Of a stretch of DNA of 49,250 nt, positions 8,287 to 16,114 are shown piece by piece; position 1 is the stretch's first letter, and the number at the start of each line of letters is the position of its first letter. Both the position numbers and the translations under genes were made by a program. Under the pieces are notes generated by a model. It was not told the DNA's origin, ran no database searches, and was given only the letters and a program-made list of their open reading frames with translations. Origin of the DNA: Flavobacteriaceae bacterium. Its GTDB lineage: Bacteria > Bacteroidota > Bacteroidia > Flavobacteriales > Flavobacteriaceae. Location of the stretch: the NCBI GenBank assembly GCA_947453885.1, contig CANGIF010000023.1, positions 1-49,250 on the forward strand, written 5' to 3'.

Positions 8287-10482
8287 TTGAAACCTAAACT
8301 ACTTTTAATTACGCCACCTTTTACTCAGTTAAATACACCCTATCCTGCAACTGCCTATTTAAAAGGATTTCTCAACACCAAAAACTATGAATCCTTTCAA
8401 ATGGATTTAGGAATTGAAGTAATCTCTTCTTTGTTTTCTAAAAAAGGAATAGAGGCTATTTTTACTAGCGTTATTAATAAAAATACAGCTCCATTTTCTG
8501 AAAACGCTCAAAGGATTTTAGCCTTAAAAAACACTTATTGTGCTACAATAGATGTGGTGACTGCTTTTTTAAGAGGTCAAAAACCAACATTAGCTTTGTC
8601 TATTTGTCAAGGAAATTTTCTACCTGAAGCCTCTCGCTTTACTCAAATAGAAGCACTCGATTGGGCTTTTGGAACTATGGGAACACAAGATAAAGCAAAA
8701 CACCTAGCAACTCTATATTTGGAAGACATATCCGATTTTATTGTTGAATGTATCGACGAAAACTTTGGATTTAGTAGGTATGCAGAGCGATTAGGTAGAA
8801 GTGCTAACTCATTTGATGAATTGTACACTTGTTTGCAAAATGAAAGTACCTACATTGACACTATTACTTTAGACCTTTTAAACAAAAAAATACAAAGTGA
8901 AGTGCCAAATTTAATTTGTTTTTCAGTTCCTTTTCCTGGCAATTTATATGCTGCTTTTAGAGCTGCACAATTTATCAAAAAAAACTATCCTTCTATTAAA
9001 ATTGCAATGGGAGGCGGTTTCCCCAACACTGAACTCCGTTCTTTATCCGACGAACGCGTTTTTGAATTTTTTGACTTCATTACTTTAGACGATGGGGAAC
9101 TTCCAATTGAAGAATTAATTCTTAACTGTCAAGACCCTAATTACAAAAAATACAAACGAACATTTTTTTTAGAAGAAAATCGAGTTGTTTTTAAAAATAA
9201 TTCCGAAAAAAAAGACTACAAACAAACACAAGTAGGAACACCAGATTATTCGGATTTATTGTTAGACCAATACCTTTCAGTTATTGAATTGGCAAATCCT
9301 ATGCACAGCATGTGGAGCGATGGCAGATGGAATAAATTGACAATGGCACACGGATGCTATTGGGGAAAATGCACTTTTTGCGACATTTCACTCGATTACA
9401 TTAAGGTGTACGAGCCCATTTTAGCCACTGTTTTGTGCGACCGGATGGAAGAAATGATGGCTCAAACAGGACAGAATGGTTTTCATTTTGTTGATGAAGC
9501 AGCACCTCCTGCACTCATGCGCGAATTGGCTTTAGAAATCATAAAAAGAGAACTTGTTGTTACGTGGTGGACCAACATTCGATTTGAAAAAAGTTTTACC
9601 AGAGATTTGTGTCAACTTTTACAACATTCCGGCTGTATAGCCGTATCGGGTGGATTAGAAGTAGCGTCGGATCGATTGTTACAATTAATTGACAAAGGAG
9701 TTACGGTGGACCAAGTAGCACAAGTAACCCGAAACTTTACTGAAGTAGGCATTATGGTTCATGCCTATTTGATGTATGGCTATCCAACGCAAACCATTCA
9801 AGAAACAATTGATAGTTTAGAAATGGTAAGACAACTGTTTGAAATTGGCGTTTTACAATCCGGATTTTGGCATCAATTTGCATTAACAGCACACAGTCCA
9901 ATTGGCTTACATCCTGAAAAATTTGGTGTAATAAAAAACAGTGATTTACTTGGCAAATTCGCTAACAACGACATTTTATACAAAGACACAACAGGAATTG
10001 ATCACAATCAATTTAGTTTTGGATTAAAAAAATCATTGTACAATTACATGCATGGCGTTTGTTTTGACTATCCTTTACAAGATTGGTTTGACTTTAAAAT
10101 CCCCAAAACAAAAATTAAAAGTGATTATATTTTCAATGCACTTCAAGTTGAAAATCAATTGGCAATTAAACCTAATGCAAAATTAATTTGGCTAGGCACC
10201 GAACCTCAAGTTACTGCTTTTACCAAAACCAAAAAAGGAAATTCATGGGAAATGCTCAATGTCACTTTTCACGACAAAAGAAACACTTACTCAATTCAAA
10301 TTCCCAAAAACGAAGGGCTTTGGCTTGTAGAAATGTTGCCTAAAATAAGTGTTTACAGCAACAAAAGACCTACTTTTCTAGAAATCAAAACTGATTTTGA
10401 AACCCAGTTTGAAAACTTTGAATTGTTTTGGTTTTCAAAACCGTTAGCCGTTCTAAAAAAACACAATTTACTTGTTTGCTAA
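8287..10482 (+). CDS. B12-binding-domain radical SAM protein, substrate unknown
   Basis: About 731 residues. The N-terminus (LLLITPPFTQLNTPYPATAY) is that of cobalamin-domain radical SAM enzymes, and IKIAMGGGFPNTELRSL with a following DDGELPIEEL is typical of the B12-like fold. The radical SAM core holds an iron-sulfur motif at residues 357-365, C-YWGK-C-TF-C, a CX4CX2C spacing instead of the classic CX3CX2C; CYWGKC variants occur in this superfamily. SGGLEVASDRLL and AYLMYGYPTQT are later core motifs. No ATG exists near the start; TTG 8266, 8278 and 8287 are all possible. 8287 is preferred because of the promoter box and the family-like MKPKLLLITPP. It is transcribed alone, so its substrate cannot be deduced. 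Confidence 0.82.
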   Translation: MKPKLLLITPPFTQLNTPYPATAYLKGFLNTKNYESFQMDLGIEVISSLFSKKGIEAIFTSVINKNTAPFSENAQRILALKNTYCATIDVVTAFLRGQKPTLALSICQGNFLPEASRFTQIEALDWAFGTMGTQDKAKHLATLYLEDISDFIVECIDENFGFSRYAERLGRSANSFDELYTCLQNESTYIDTITLDLLNKKIQSEVPNLICFSVPFPGNLYAAFRAAQFIKKNYPSIKIAMGGGFPNTELRSLSDERVFEFFDFITLDDGELPIEELILNCQDPNYKKYKRTFFLEENRVVFKNNSEKKDYKQTQVGTPDYSDLLLDQYLSVIELANPMHSMWSDGRWNKLTMAHGCYWGKCTFCDISLDYIKVYEPILATVLCDRMEEMMAQTGQNGFHFVDEAAPPALMRELALEIIKRELVVTWWTNIRFEKSFTRDLCQLLQHSGCIAVSGGLEVASDRLLQLIDKGVTVDQVAQVTRNFTEVGIMVHAYLMYGYPTQTIQETIDSLEMVRQLFEIGVLQSGFWHQFALTAHSPIGLHPEKFGVIKNSDLLGKFANNDILYKDTTGIDHNQFSFGLKKSLYNYMHGVCFDYPLQDWFDFKIPKTKIKSDYIFNALQVENQLAIKPNAKLIWLGTEPQVTAFTKTKKGNSWEMLNVTFHDKRNTYSIQIPKNEGLWLVEMLPKISVYSNKRPTFLEIKTDFETQFENFELFWFSKPLAVLKKHNLLVC

Positions 10483-10593
10483 TTTACCAACCTTTTTTAA
10501 GTAGGGTCGAACCTAATTCAAGTGTTTTTAAAGCATCTAATTTGTGTTAAAATTAACAAAACTTAATTTTACATTAAAAATGTGACTACCAAA

Positions 10594-10622
10594 TTGTAAT
10601 GTTAAATTTAACCCTACATTTG
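10594..10622 (+). promoter_or_regulatory. Promoter of the OB-fold/DUF5777/cytochrome/YceI cluster
   Basis: TTG (10594-10596), an 18-bp spacer and TACATTTG (10615-10622) match the flavobacterial TTG-N17-23-TAnnTTTG pattern. The predicted start near 10629 leaves a leader of about 20 bases before the ATG at 10649. Confidence 0.65.
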
Positions 10623-10648
10623 AATTTTAATTAAAACCAATAAAAAAA

Positions 10649-11044
10649 ATGAACAAAAAAACAAAATTAGGTGTAATAGCCTTGTTTAGTATCATTGTAG
10701 GAATCTTTGGTATTAAATACTACATTGACCACGGTGGAGAACGAAATTTAAGCTCTGAAGACGCTGCCTTTACGGTTACATCAAAAAGTATTACAGATGA
10801 ATTCACCACTTCAATGGAAGCTTCAAATAAAAAATACCTTGAAAAAGCAGTTGCTATTTCGGGAAAAATCACGGCTACTTCTCCAATAGGAGTTACCATT
10901 GACAAAACAATTATATGTAATTTAACAACTCCAGATACATCCTTAAAAAACGACCAAACAGTTACCGTAAAAGGAAGAATTGTCGGTTACGACGAATTGA
11001 TGGGGGAACTTAAATTAGATCAATGTTCAATACTTAAAAACTAA
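10649..11044 (+). CDS. Membrane-anchored OB-fold (tRNA_anti-like) protein
   Basis: A 131-residue protein with one N-terminal membrane segment or signal anchor (residues 7-24) and an OB-fold-like domain. The stretch YLEKAVAISGKITATSP, then TVTVKGRIVGYDELMGELKLDQC, is the pattern of the tRNA_anti-like family, small OB-fold proteins of Bacteroidetes. Despite the family name, no nucleic-acid role is shown, and the membrane segment points to an extracytoplasmic location. It is the first gene after a clear promoter and is separated by 7 bp from the DUF5777 gene, so it heads the cluster. Function unknown. Confidence 0.75.
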   Translation: MNKKTKLGVIALFSIIVGIFGIKYYIDHGGERNLSSEDAAFTVTSKSITDEFTTSMEASNKKYLEKAVAISGKITATSPIGVTIDKTIICNLTTPDTSLKNDQTVTVKGRIVGYDELMGELKLDQCSILKN

Positions 11045-11051
11045 AAATTAA

Positions 11052-11909
11052 ATGAAAAACATTTTATCATTAATGCTGGTCCTATTGGTTTCAGGTTCAG
11101 TGTTTGCTCAGGATGATCTTCTAAAAGACATGGAAGCTGGAGCGCCAAAAGTGTCACAAATAGAAATGGCCGCTTTTAAAGGGTTGCAAATTGGAAATAT
11201 GCAATCCACAAAATTACCCGTAAAAGGCGAATTTTATTTTCTTGTATCGCACCGTTTTGGTGATTTACAAAAAGGCAATGAAAATTTCTTTGGCTTAGAC
11301 AATGCATTAACAAGAATTGGCGGGATATATGGTGTTACAAATTGGTTGTCCATAGGTGCTTCTCGACACACTTACAACAAAACTTATGAGCTTTCAGCTA
11401 AAATAAAATTAGCTGACCAGATGGTTGATGGGTTTCCTTTAACTATTGTGGAATACAATTCTATGGATATCAATAGTAGCCTAAAATCAGATATTGAGCC
11501 AGAGTTAAAATTCACAAACCGTTTGGCTTATACTTCTCAATTACTAGTATCAAGAAAGTTTTCTGAGTCTTTCTCTTTGCAATTGACACCTATTTTTGTA
11601 CACAAAAATCTTTTGGATCCTGAAATCGAAAAGAAAGATCAGTTCTTAATGGGTGCTGGTGGGCGATATAAAATTTCTAAACGAATTAGTTTAAATGTAG
11701 ATTATGCAGCCCGAGCAGGTGCTTCAGATCACGATTATTACATCAATCCACTAACTGTTGGAATTGATATTGAAACTGGAGGACACGTTTTTCAAATGGT
11801 CCTGTCTAATAGTCAAATTATGAACGATGTAGCCTATTATACCAATACAATTGGGCGTTCAAATGGTGGCGGAATTTTCTTTGGGTTTAACATGTATAGA
11901 GTATTTTAA
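11052..11909 (+). CDS. DUF5777 family outer-membrane beta-barrel protein
   Basis: A 285-residue exported protein with a signal peptide (residues 1-19, cleavage after SVFA). The body alternates hydrophobic and polar residues as in beta-barrels, with the family block YFLVSHRFGDLQKGNENFFG near residue 60 and a C-terminal GGGIFFGFNMYRVF ending in Phe, the usual outer-membrane signature. It lies 7 bp after the OB-fold gene and 2 bp before the cytochrome-like lipoprotein gene, so the three are surely co-transcribed. The biochemical role of DUF5777 is not known to me. Confidence 0.8.
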   Translation: MKNILSLMLVLLVSGSVFAQDDLLKDMEAGAPKVSQIEMAAFKGLQIGNMQSTKLPVKGEFYFLVSHRFGDLQKGNENFFGLDNALTRIGGIYGVTNWLSIGASRHTYNKTYELSAKIKLADQMVDGFPLTIVEYNSMDINSSLKSDIEPELKFTNRLAYTSQLLVSRKFSESFSLQLTPIFVHKNLLDPEIEKKDQFLMGAGGRYKISKRISLNVDYAARAGASDHDYYINPLTVGIDIETGGHVFQMVLSNSQIMNDVAYYTNTIGRSNGGGIFFGFNMYRVF

Positions 11910-11911
11910 TT

Positions 11912-12250
11912 ATGAAAAAATTTAAGTTATTATTAGGAATTTTATTAGTTGGAATAGCAATTTCTTGCCAAACTAATACTTATGATGAAATTGGCGGATT
12001 TGTAGAAGTTCCATCTTATCAAAAAAATATTAAACCTATTTTTGACAGTCAATGTACTACTTGTCATTATCAAGGTAGTACAAAAGGTGGAGGAAGAGAA
12101 ATATATGATTATCAAACAACAGTAGATAATATTGATATGTCGTTAAGAGATGTTGACACAACTAAAACAATGCCTAAATCAGCTGCTCCTTTGACTAAAG
12201 CAAAAATTAAATTGTTGTACGCTTGGAAAAATACGGGATTTAACCCATAA
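11912..12250 (+). CDS. c-type cytochrome-like lipoprotein
   Basis: A 112-residue lipoprotein: a hydrophobic signal ending in AISC gives a lipidated Cys19. One haem-binding motif, CTTCH, is at residues 48-52, and a Met at residue 87 (KTMPKSAAPL) is a plausible distal ligand. The arrangement resembles the short single-haem domains found in Bacteroidetes, often annotated as cytochrome c or planctomycete-type cytochrome. It starts 2 bp after the DUF5777 barrel gene and lies 41 bp before the YceI start. An electron-transfer role at the membrane surface is inferred; the partner is unknown. Confidence 0.78.
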   Translation: MKKFKLLLGILLVGIAISCQTNTYDEIGGFVEVPSYQKNIKPIFDSQCTTCHYQGSTKGGGREIYDYQTTVDNIDMSLRDVDTTKTMPKSAAPLTKAKIKLLYAWKNTGFNP

Positions 12251-12291
12251 AATCAATGTCAAAAAATAAACCAAAAACCAAAAAAAATAGT

Positions 12292-12837
12292 ATGAAAAAA
12301 ATTGCTTTGTTTCTTGTTTGCTTTTTAATAGCCAACACTGTGTTTTCACAAAAACTTATGACCCGAACTGGGGAAGTTAAATTTGACGCTTCAATGCCAA
12401 ACCTAGTAGAAATTGCTGGAAAAAGCAACACTGTTTCTGCTATTTTAGACCAAGCAACGGGATCTTTTGCCGCCAACGCTTTGGTAAAATCGTTCAAATT
12501 CAAATCGCCATTAATGGAAGAACATTATAACGAAAATTATATGGAGTCTTCTAAATTTCCTAATTCAAAATTTGTAGGTAAAATTGAAAATTTTAGCGCA
12601 GCAAAATTATCTGAAGCTAAATCTACTTACGACTTAGAAGGCGATTTTACGTTGCACGGAGTAACTAAAAAAATTAAAACTAAAGTTACTTTATCCGTAA
12701 GTGGCGGAAAAGTTACTGCAGTTGGTATGTTTACCGTTCACGCTCAAGATTATGCAATTGAAATTCCAAGTTTGGTTAAAGAAAAATTTGCAGAACAAAT
12801 TAAAGTAAATTTCAACTTTGTATTAGAAGGAAAATAA
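12292..12837 (+). CDS. YceI family periplasmic protein
   Basis: A 181-residue exported protein with a signal peptide (MKKIALFLVCFLIANTVFSQ) and the YceI lipocalin-like domain: MTRTGEVKFDASMPN, YMESSKFPNSKFVGKI, GDFTLHGVTKKIKTKV and a closing KVNFNFVLEGK. YceI proteins bind isoprenoid lipids such as quinones in a hydrophobic tunnel. The frame runs back to 12256, but ATG 12292 puts the signal peptide at the N-terminus. It is the last gene of the cluster and is followed by a perfect GAAA-loop terminator. With a cytochrome next door, a quinone- or lipid-linked redox role is tempting but inferred. Confidence 0.88.
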   Translation: MKKIALFLVCFLIANTVFSQKLMTRTGEVKFDASMPNLVEIAGKSNTVSAILDQATGSFAANALVKSFKFKSPLMEEHYNENYMESSKFPNSKFVGKIENFSAAKLSEAKSTYDLEGDFTLHGVTKKIKTKVTLSVSGGKVTAVGMFTVHAQDYAIEIPSLVKEKFAEQIKVNFNFVLEGK

Positions 12838-12861
12838 ACCCTTTTACTGTAATGTACAAGC

Positions 12862-12890
12862 AAGTGCCTAAGAAATTAGGCACTTTTTTT
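12862..12890 (+). terminator. Terminator after YceI gene
   Basis: AAGTGCCTAA (12862-12871) and TTAGGCACTT (12876-12885) form a 10-bp perfect stem with a GAAA tetraloop followed by a T run. It lies 24 bp after the YceI stop. Confidence 0.85.
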
Positions 12891-13005
12891 GTGCCGAATG
12901 CAACGAAAAACAACACTACCTCATTGGCACACCTATTCTCGTATTCGTACCAAAAAATAGTGCCCATTCAATACCAAAAAACCGTTTCGCGGCTTCAAGA
13001 AGTGA

Positions 13006-13042
13006 ACATGCCCCAAATAGTGTCTAACTTTTTGGGGCATGT
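13006..13042. repeat. 12-bp perfect inverted repeat without T run
   Basis: ACATGCCCCAAA (13006-13017) and TTTGGGGCATGT (13031-13042) flank a 13-base spacer. The stem is strong, but no T run follows on the plus strand, so it is not a standard terminator. It sits between the YceI unit and the R-M remnant. Confidence 0.6.
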
Positions 13043-13091
13043 ACATAAACGAGATTTAATTTTATTATTATTGAAATTTTGTGTATTGGTA

Positions 13092-13119
13092 GGGTTGCGC
13101 AACAGCTACCGCTGTTAAC
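13092..13119. repeat. Hairpin at left edge of R-M locus
   Basis: GTTGCGCAAC (13094-13103) is a 10-bp palindrome, and AACAGC (13101-13106) pairs with GCTGTT (13111-13116) across TACC. The minus strand begins CAGTTAACA, as does the plus strand of the site at 16101. It lies 11 bp beyond the endonuclease stop codon. Possibly a recombination site or an untranslated hairpin; unproved. Confidence 0.45.
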
Positions 13120-13129
13120 TGAAGGCCTT

Positions 13130-14083
13130 TTATTTAAATCTGATTTGCAAATTTAATTTGAAATAGTTTTTACCATTTTCGCTGTACACTTTTCCAAATT
13201 CATGTCGAGTGCTACTTGCCGTTTCCAATTTTGTGTTTTGAAACAAGTACTCTTCAAACTGATTTCGGTTGTAAATATGATAACATAAAACATCCCCATT
13301 TTCTTTTACAATCAAATATCCACCTGTTGCATCATAAATTCCGTTCCAAACTTTTGAAGGTGTCATTCCTAATGCAACATCAGTTAAGAAGCGTTTAATT
13401 TTGTATTCATAAAATGTATGAGCAAATTGATTGTCATAATTTAATGGATTTGTCTTGTTTATATTTTCAGTTAAATCTTTGATTGAACTTAAATTTGATG
13501 TATAAAAAGTTCTCACAATTTCAGCTAAAATGTTTGGTAACAAACTATCAATTAAAACTAAATTATTTTTGAATACATCTTGTTCAAGCGAAACGTAATT
13601 TATGTTTCCACCTAGTTGTTTAATGTTTTCTATTCTATCTTTAATTTTACTTTTTGTGTCAATTTCGTTTATGCTTTTTGTTTGATTTTCTGTTGGTTGA
13701 AAATCTAAAATTTGATAAATGAAATTAGTAGTTTTTCCTGCGTTTAAAAGCGTAGCTTGTCCTCCAAGTTGTGATTTAATGCTAAATCCTAATTCAGCAG
13801 TTTGATTTATTCTCTGGTCATGTATAACGATTTGAATATCAGATTTAGAAGTTGATTTTGCTTTTAAAGAACCACAATTTATTGAGTTCATAAAAGTTTC
13901 AATTTCTGGAATACTAAATGCTCCATTTGAAGCTTTTATTGTTGCTAATAACTTTACCGATTGCTCAGTAAAAGTTTTTACAGGAATTCTTAATTGTTCT
14001 TTTCCACCAGAAATAATTACTAAATCTCCATTAATTTCATATTCAAAATTACCGCCACTTTCGTTACGAATAATCTTGATTAT
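13130..14083 (-). pseudogene. HpaII-type restriction endonuclease, 5'-truncated remnant
   Basis: The frame resembles the HpaII family of type II endonucleases (recognition CCGG in HpaII itself). Signature-like stretches are MNSINCGSLKAKSTSKSDIQ, GFSIKSQLGGQATLLNAGKT and DVALGMTPSKVWNGIYDATG. The first ATG is at 13891, but the frame stays open and protein-like upstream (IIRNESGGNFEYEINGD, then IPVKTFTEQSVKLLATIKAS) as far as a stop at 14084-14086. No ATG, GTG or TTG occurs in that upstream part. About 317 codons remain against about 358 residues recalled for HpaII, so some 40 N-terminal residues are missing where the HNH gene now ends. It is probably inactive, unless a rare start codon or a shortened form from 13891 is used. 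Confidence 0.75.
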
Positions 14084-14850
14084 TTATTGAAAATATTTTG
14101 TTGATGATATTCTAAAAACTCAATAGAAGGAATAAATCTATCAGGCAAAATTATAGGTTGATTATCATATTCTAAAAAATATTTTTGGATATTAGTCTCT
14201 TTTTGTTTTTTCAGAATAGCATCAGATAATTTAACTTTGAAATCACTTGTAATTGTAATCAATCCTTTGTCAAAAGCTTTATCGTGAATATTATTTAAAC
14301 AAATCCCATTTCGTGGATTTAATCTTTCTTGTTTGTTTTTAGACCACGGAATAATATGACTTGCAACTAATAAAGAAGTAAACGATATTCCTGTTATGCA
14401 ACATTTTTCATTGTAAGAAGCCAAAATTCTTTGACGGAAATCATTTTGATTAACTCTAGTTTTAACTAATCTTAACTTTTCTTTGCCTTCAACAAATTCA
14501 TAATCATCTTCTAATCCTAAAATTTTATCAATTGGTTTATTTTGTATTACAGAAAGTATTGCAGAACTATCAAGTGCTAATTTTTCCCATTTGCCAAAAT
14601 ATTCATTCCATATTTCTTTATCTGAAGAACTTGCAGCACTTTTTCCTTTATTTCCAATTTTTTGTTTTTCAACATCAAGACTTGTAAAATTCATTAATTT
14701 ATAAGCTAATGCAGCTGGTGTTCTGTTTATTATTGGAGCTATTTGTTGAATTAAAGAATTGGAGCTACCGCTAATTTTATTATAAGGAATTTTCCAATAA
14801 AGATTTAAAGCAACAATTAATTGCTCACGATTCCAATTATCTCTTGCCAT
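14080..14850 (-). CDS. HNH endonuclease
   Basis: A 256-residue protein. The N-terminal domain (NWNREQLIVALNLYWKIPY, then NRTPAALAYKLMNF, residues 5-55) is a helical, probably DNA-binding module found in many stand-alone restriction-associated HNH proteins. The C-terminal part carries a complete HNH site: KCCITG at 149-154, SHIIPWS with H165, NPRNGICL with N181, and HDKAFDKG with H189. It overlaps the preceding 71-residue ORF by 14 bp, and its stop lies where the HpaII-like reading frame begins. It is intact, unlike the R and M genes around it. Whether it restricts DNA or acts as a homing-type nuclease is unknown. Confidence 0.82.
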   Translation of the reverse strand: MARDNWNREQLIVALNLYWKIPYNKISGSSNSLIQQIAPIINRTPAALAYKLMNFTSLDVEKQKIGNKGKSAASSSDKEIWNEYFGKWEKLALDSSAILSVIQNKPIDKILGLEDDYEFVEGKEKLRLVKTRVNQNDFRQRILASYNEKCCITGISFTSLLVASHIIPWSKNKQERLNPRNGICLNNIHDKAFDKGLITITSDFKVKLSDAILKKQKETNIQKYFLEYDNQPIILPDRFIPSIEFLEYHQQNIFNK

Positions 14851-15052
14851 TTTTTAATTCAATTATTTCTAAATGATTTATTCCATAATCAGTAAAAATA
14901 TCATCAAATAGTTTTTTATTAAAATCAGAACTTCCTAAAAGAATTGTTGAAAAAATTTCAATTCTATCATCAACACTTAATTTATTTAAACTTTCTTCAT
15001 CTCTAAAAAAAGCCATAAAATCTTCTCTTTTCAAATTATCTACATTCGTCAT
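14837..15052 (-). CDS. Small acidic protein of unknown function preceding HNH gene
   Basis: A 71-residue ORF starting at ATG 15052 (MTNVDNLKREDFMAFFRDEE), 1 bp after the truncated methyltransferase stop and overlapping the HNH start by 14 bp. The translation is helix-rich and charged (DDRIEIFSTILLGSSDFNKK, then LFDDIFTDYGINHLEIIELK) and reads like real protein. I do not recognise the family. Tight coupling to the HNH gene suggests a partner such as a regulator or inhibitor. The frame continues upstream to 15247, but that part is the antisense-like reading of the palindromic element and methyltransferase. Confidence 0.6.
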   Translation of the reverse strand: MTNVDNLKREDFMAFFRDEESLNKLSVDDRIEIFSTILLGSSDFNKKLFDDIFTDYGINHLEIIELKNGKR

Positions 15053-15053
15053 T

Positions 15054-15944
15054 TTAAGCAGCTTTTGCGTTAGGGATTGGAGAGGAAATCCTTTTGTTTT
15101 TTTCTTTAAAAAACAAAAGATTGGAACGGAAAGCCCGACCCTTTTGGGTAACGCCCAAATTATGATTAAAGCCAACGATATAAATTCTTTCTCGATTTTG
15201 TGGAACTCCAAAATTTTTGGCATTAATAATTTGTGGTTCAGGCACAAAATAACCTAAATCATTTCTTAAAACATTTAGAATTGTTTCTAACGTTTTTCCC
15301 TTATCGTGACTTCTCAAACCTTTTACGTTTTCAAGAAAAATTGCTTTTGGCTTATGTTTTTTGATGATTTCTGCAACATCAAAAAACAAAGTTCCTCTTG
15401 TGTCATCAAATCCACCACGTTTTCCTGCAATTGAAAATGCTTGACAAGGAAAGCCTGCACAAAGTAAATCGAATTCTTCTGGAATATAATTTTTAATTTG
15501 CTGTTTTGTAATGTCGCCAAATGGAACTTCTCCGAAGTTTACTTTGTAAGTTTTTTGAGCTTCTTTGTCCCATTCACTTGTAAAAACACATTTTCCGCCA
15601 AGGTTTTGCATAGCAATTCTAAAACCACCAATTCCTGCAAATAAATCTATAAATTTAAAAGTATAGTTTTCTGGAGTTGGAAACGGAACGTTTTCAACTT
15701 CAAAAAGAAGTTGTTGCATTGCATCTTCAGCAACGATTGAAAGTTTTTCTTCTTCTTGTTTGTAAGTTACAAAATCATTTAAAACTTCTAAAGCATCATC
15801 TTTATAATACTTTGAAACTCCGTTATGAATGTTGTGCAGATAATGAGTTAAAACCGCTTTTCCATTTTCATTTGGTTCAACAAGTCTTACCTGATAGCGT
15901 TTCCCATCAAACTCATCAATACTTATTTTTTCTTTTAACTTCAT
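15054..15944 (-). pseudogene. DNA (cytosine-5) methyltransferase, HpaII type, 3'-truncated
   Basis: The 296-codon frame encodes a C5-cytosine methyltransferase resembling M.HpaII. Motif I (FIDLFAGIGGFR, residues 98-109), motif IV (AGFPCQAFS, catalytic C167), motif VI (ENV, 205-207) and motif VIII (QNRERIYIVGF, 249-259) are all present. From residue 264 onward the protein is the translation of an 88-bp palindromic element and stops, so the target-recognition domain and motifs IX and X are missing. Without these the enzyme should not methylate DNA specifically. The N-terminal 95 residues are an extra charged extension. It is the first gene of the locus, read towards the endonuclease remnant. 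Confidence 0.85.
15067..15154. repeat. 88-bp palindromic (REP-like) element inside methyltransferase gene
   Basis: It is bounded by GCGTTA (15067-15072) and TAACGC (15149-15154). Its centre is a perfect 12-bp stem, CTTTTGTTTTTT (15091-15102) with AAAAAACAAAAG (15108-15119), and a 5-base loop. The methyltransferase homology ends exactly at its right boundary. From memory, similar elements (GCGTTAGGGATTG...AACGGAAAGCCCG...GGTAACGCC) recur between genes in Flavobacterium genomes; there is no second copy in this window. Confidence 0.65.
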
Positions 15945-16114
15945 TTATAATTCGGTTCTATTTTTCGCAAGTTCGTAATTTTTGGATTATGAATTATCAT
16001 AAATTAGAAAAGTATTTCACGAATTTTTCAACAACTTTTTAGAGATTTTTTGGTTTTTGAAATAAAAAATGTTCTTTTTTATTCCGGATTCCATGGGTTT
16101 CAGTTAACAATCGG
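15945..16114. other. AT-rich spacer upstream of methyltransferase remnant
   Basis: This spacer separates the methyltransferase start from the 3' end of the XRE regulator gene. It presumably holds the promoter of the R-M locus on the minus strand, but no clear box was found. Its right end merges with the hairpin beginning at 16101. Confidence 0.4.

Larger units (their letters stand above)
12891..13129. other. Non-coding stretch with two further hairpins
   Basis: Between the YceI terminator and the restriction endonuclease remnant lies sequence with no convincing gene. It holds a 12-bp perfect inverted repeat at 13006-13042 and a compact hairpin at 13101-13116 with an adjoining 10-bp palindrome. 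The local composition is less AT-rich than the intergenic DNA around it. Confidence 0.5.

Noticed and set aside
12852..13118. 88-codon plus-strand ORF after YceI
   Set aside because: It begins inside the terminator hairpin, runs through two further hairpins, has no recognisable domain, and its codon use does not resemble neighbouring genes.
13092..13119. Integron attC site
   Set aside because: The expected GTTRRRY/RYYYAAC pair is not present and no integrase gene lies in the window; only a general hairpin resemblance remains.
15053..15247. Upstream extension of the 71-residue ORF
   Set aside because: It is an alternative-frame reading of the methyltransferase gene and the palindromic element; the natural start is the ATG at 15052.
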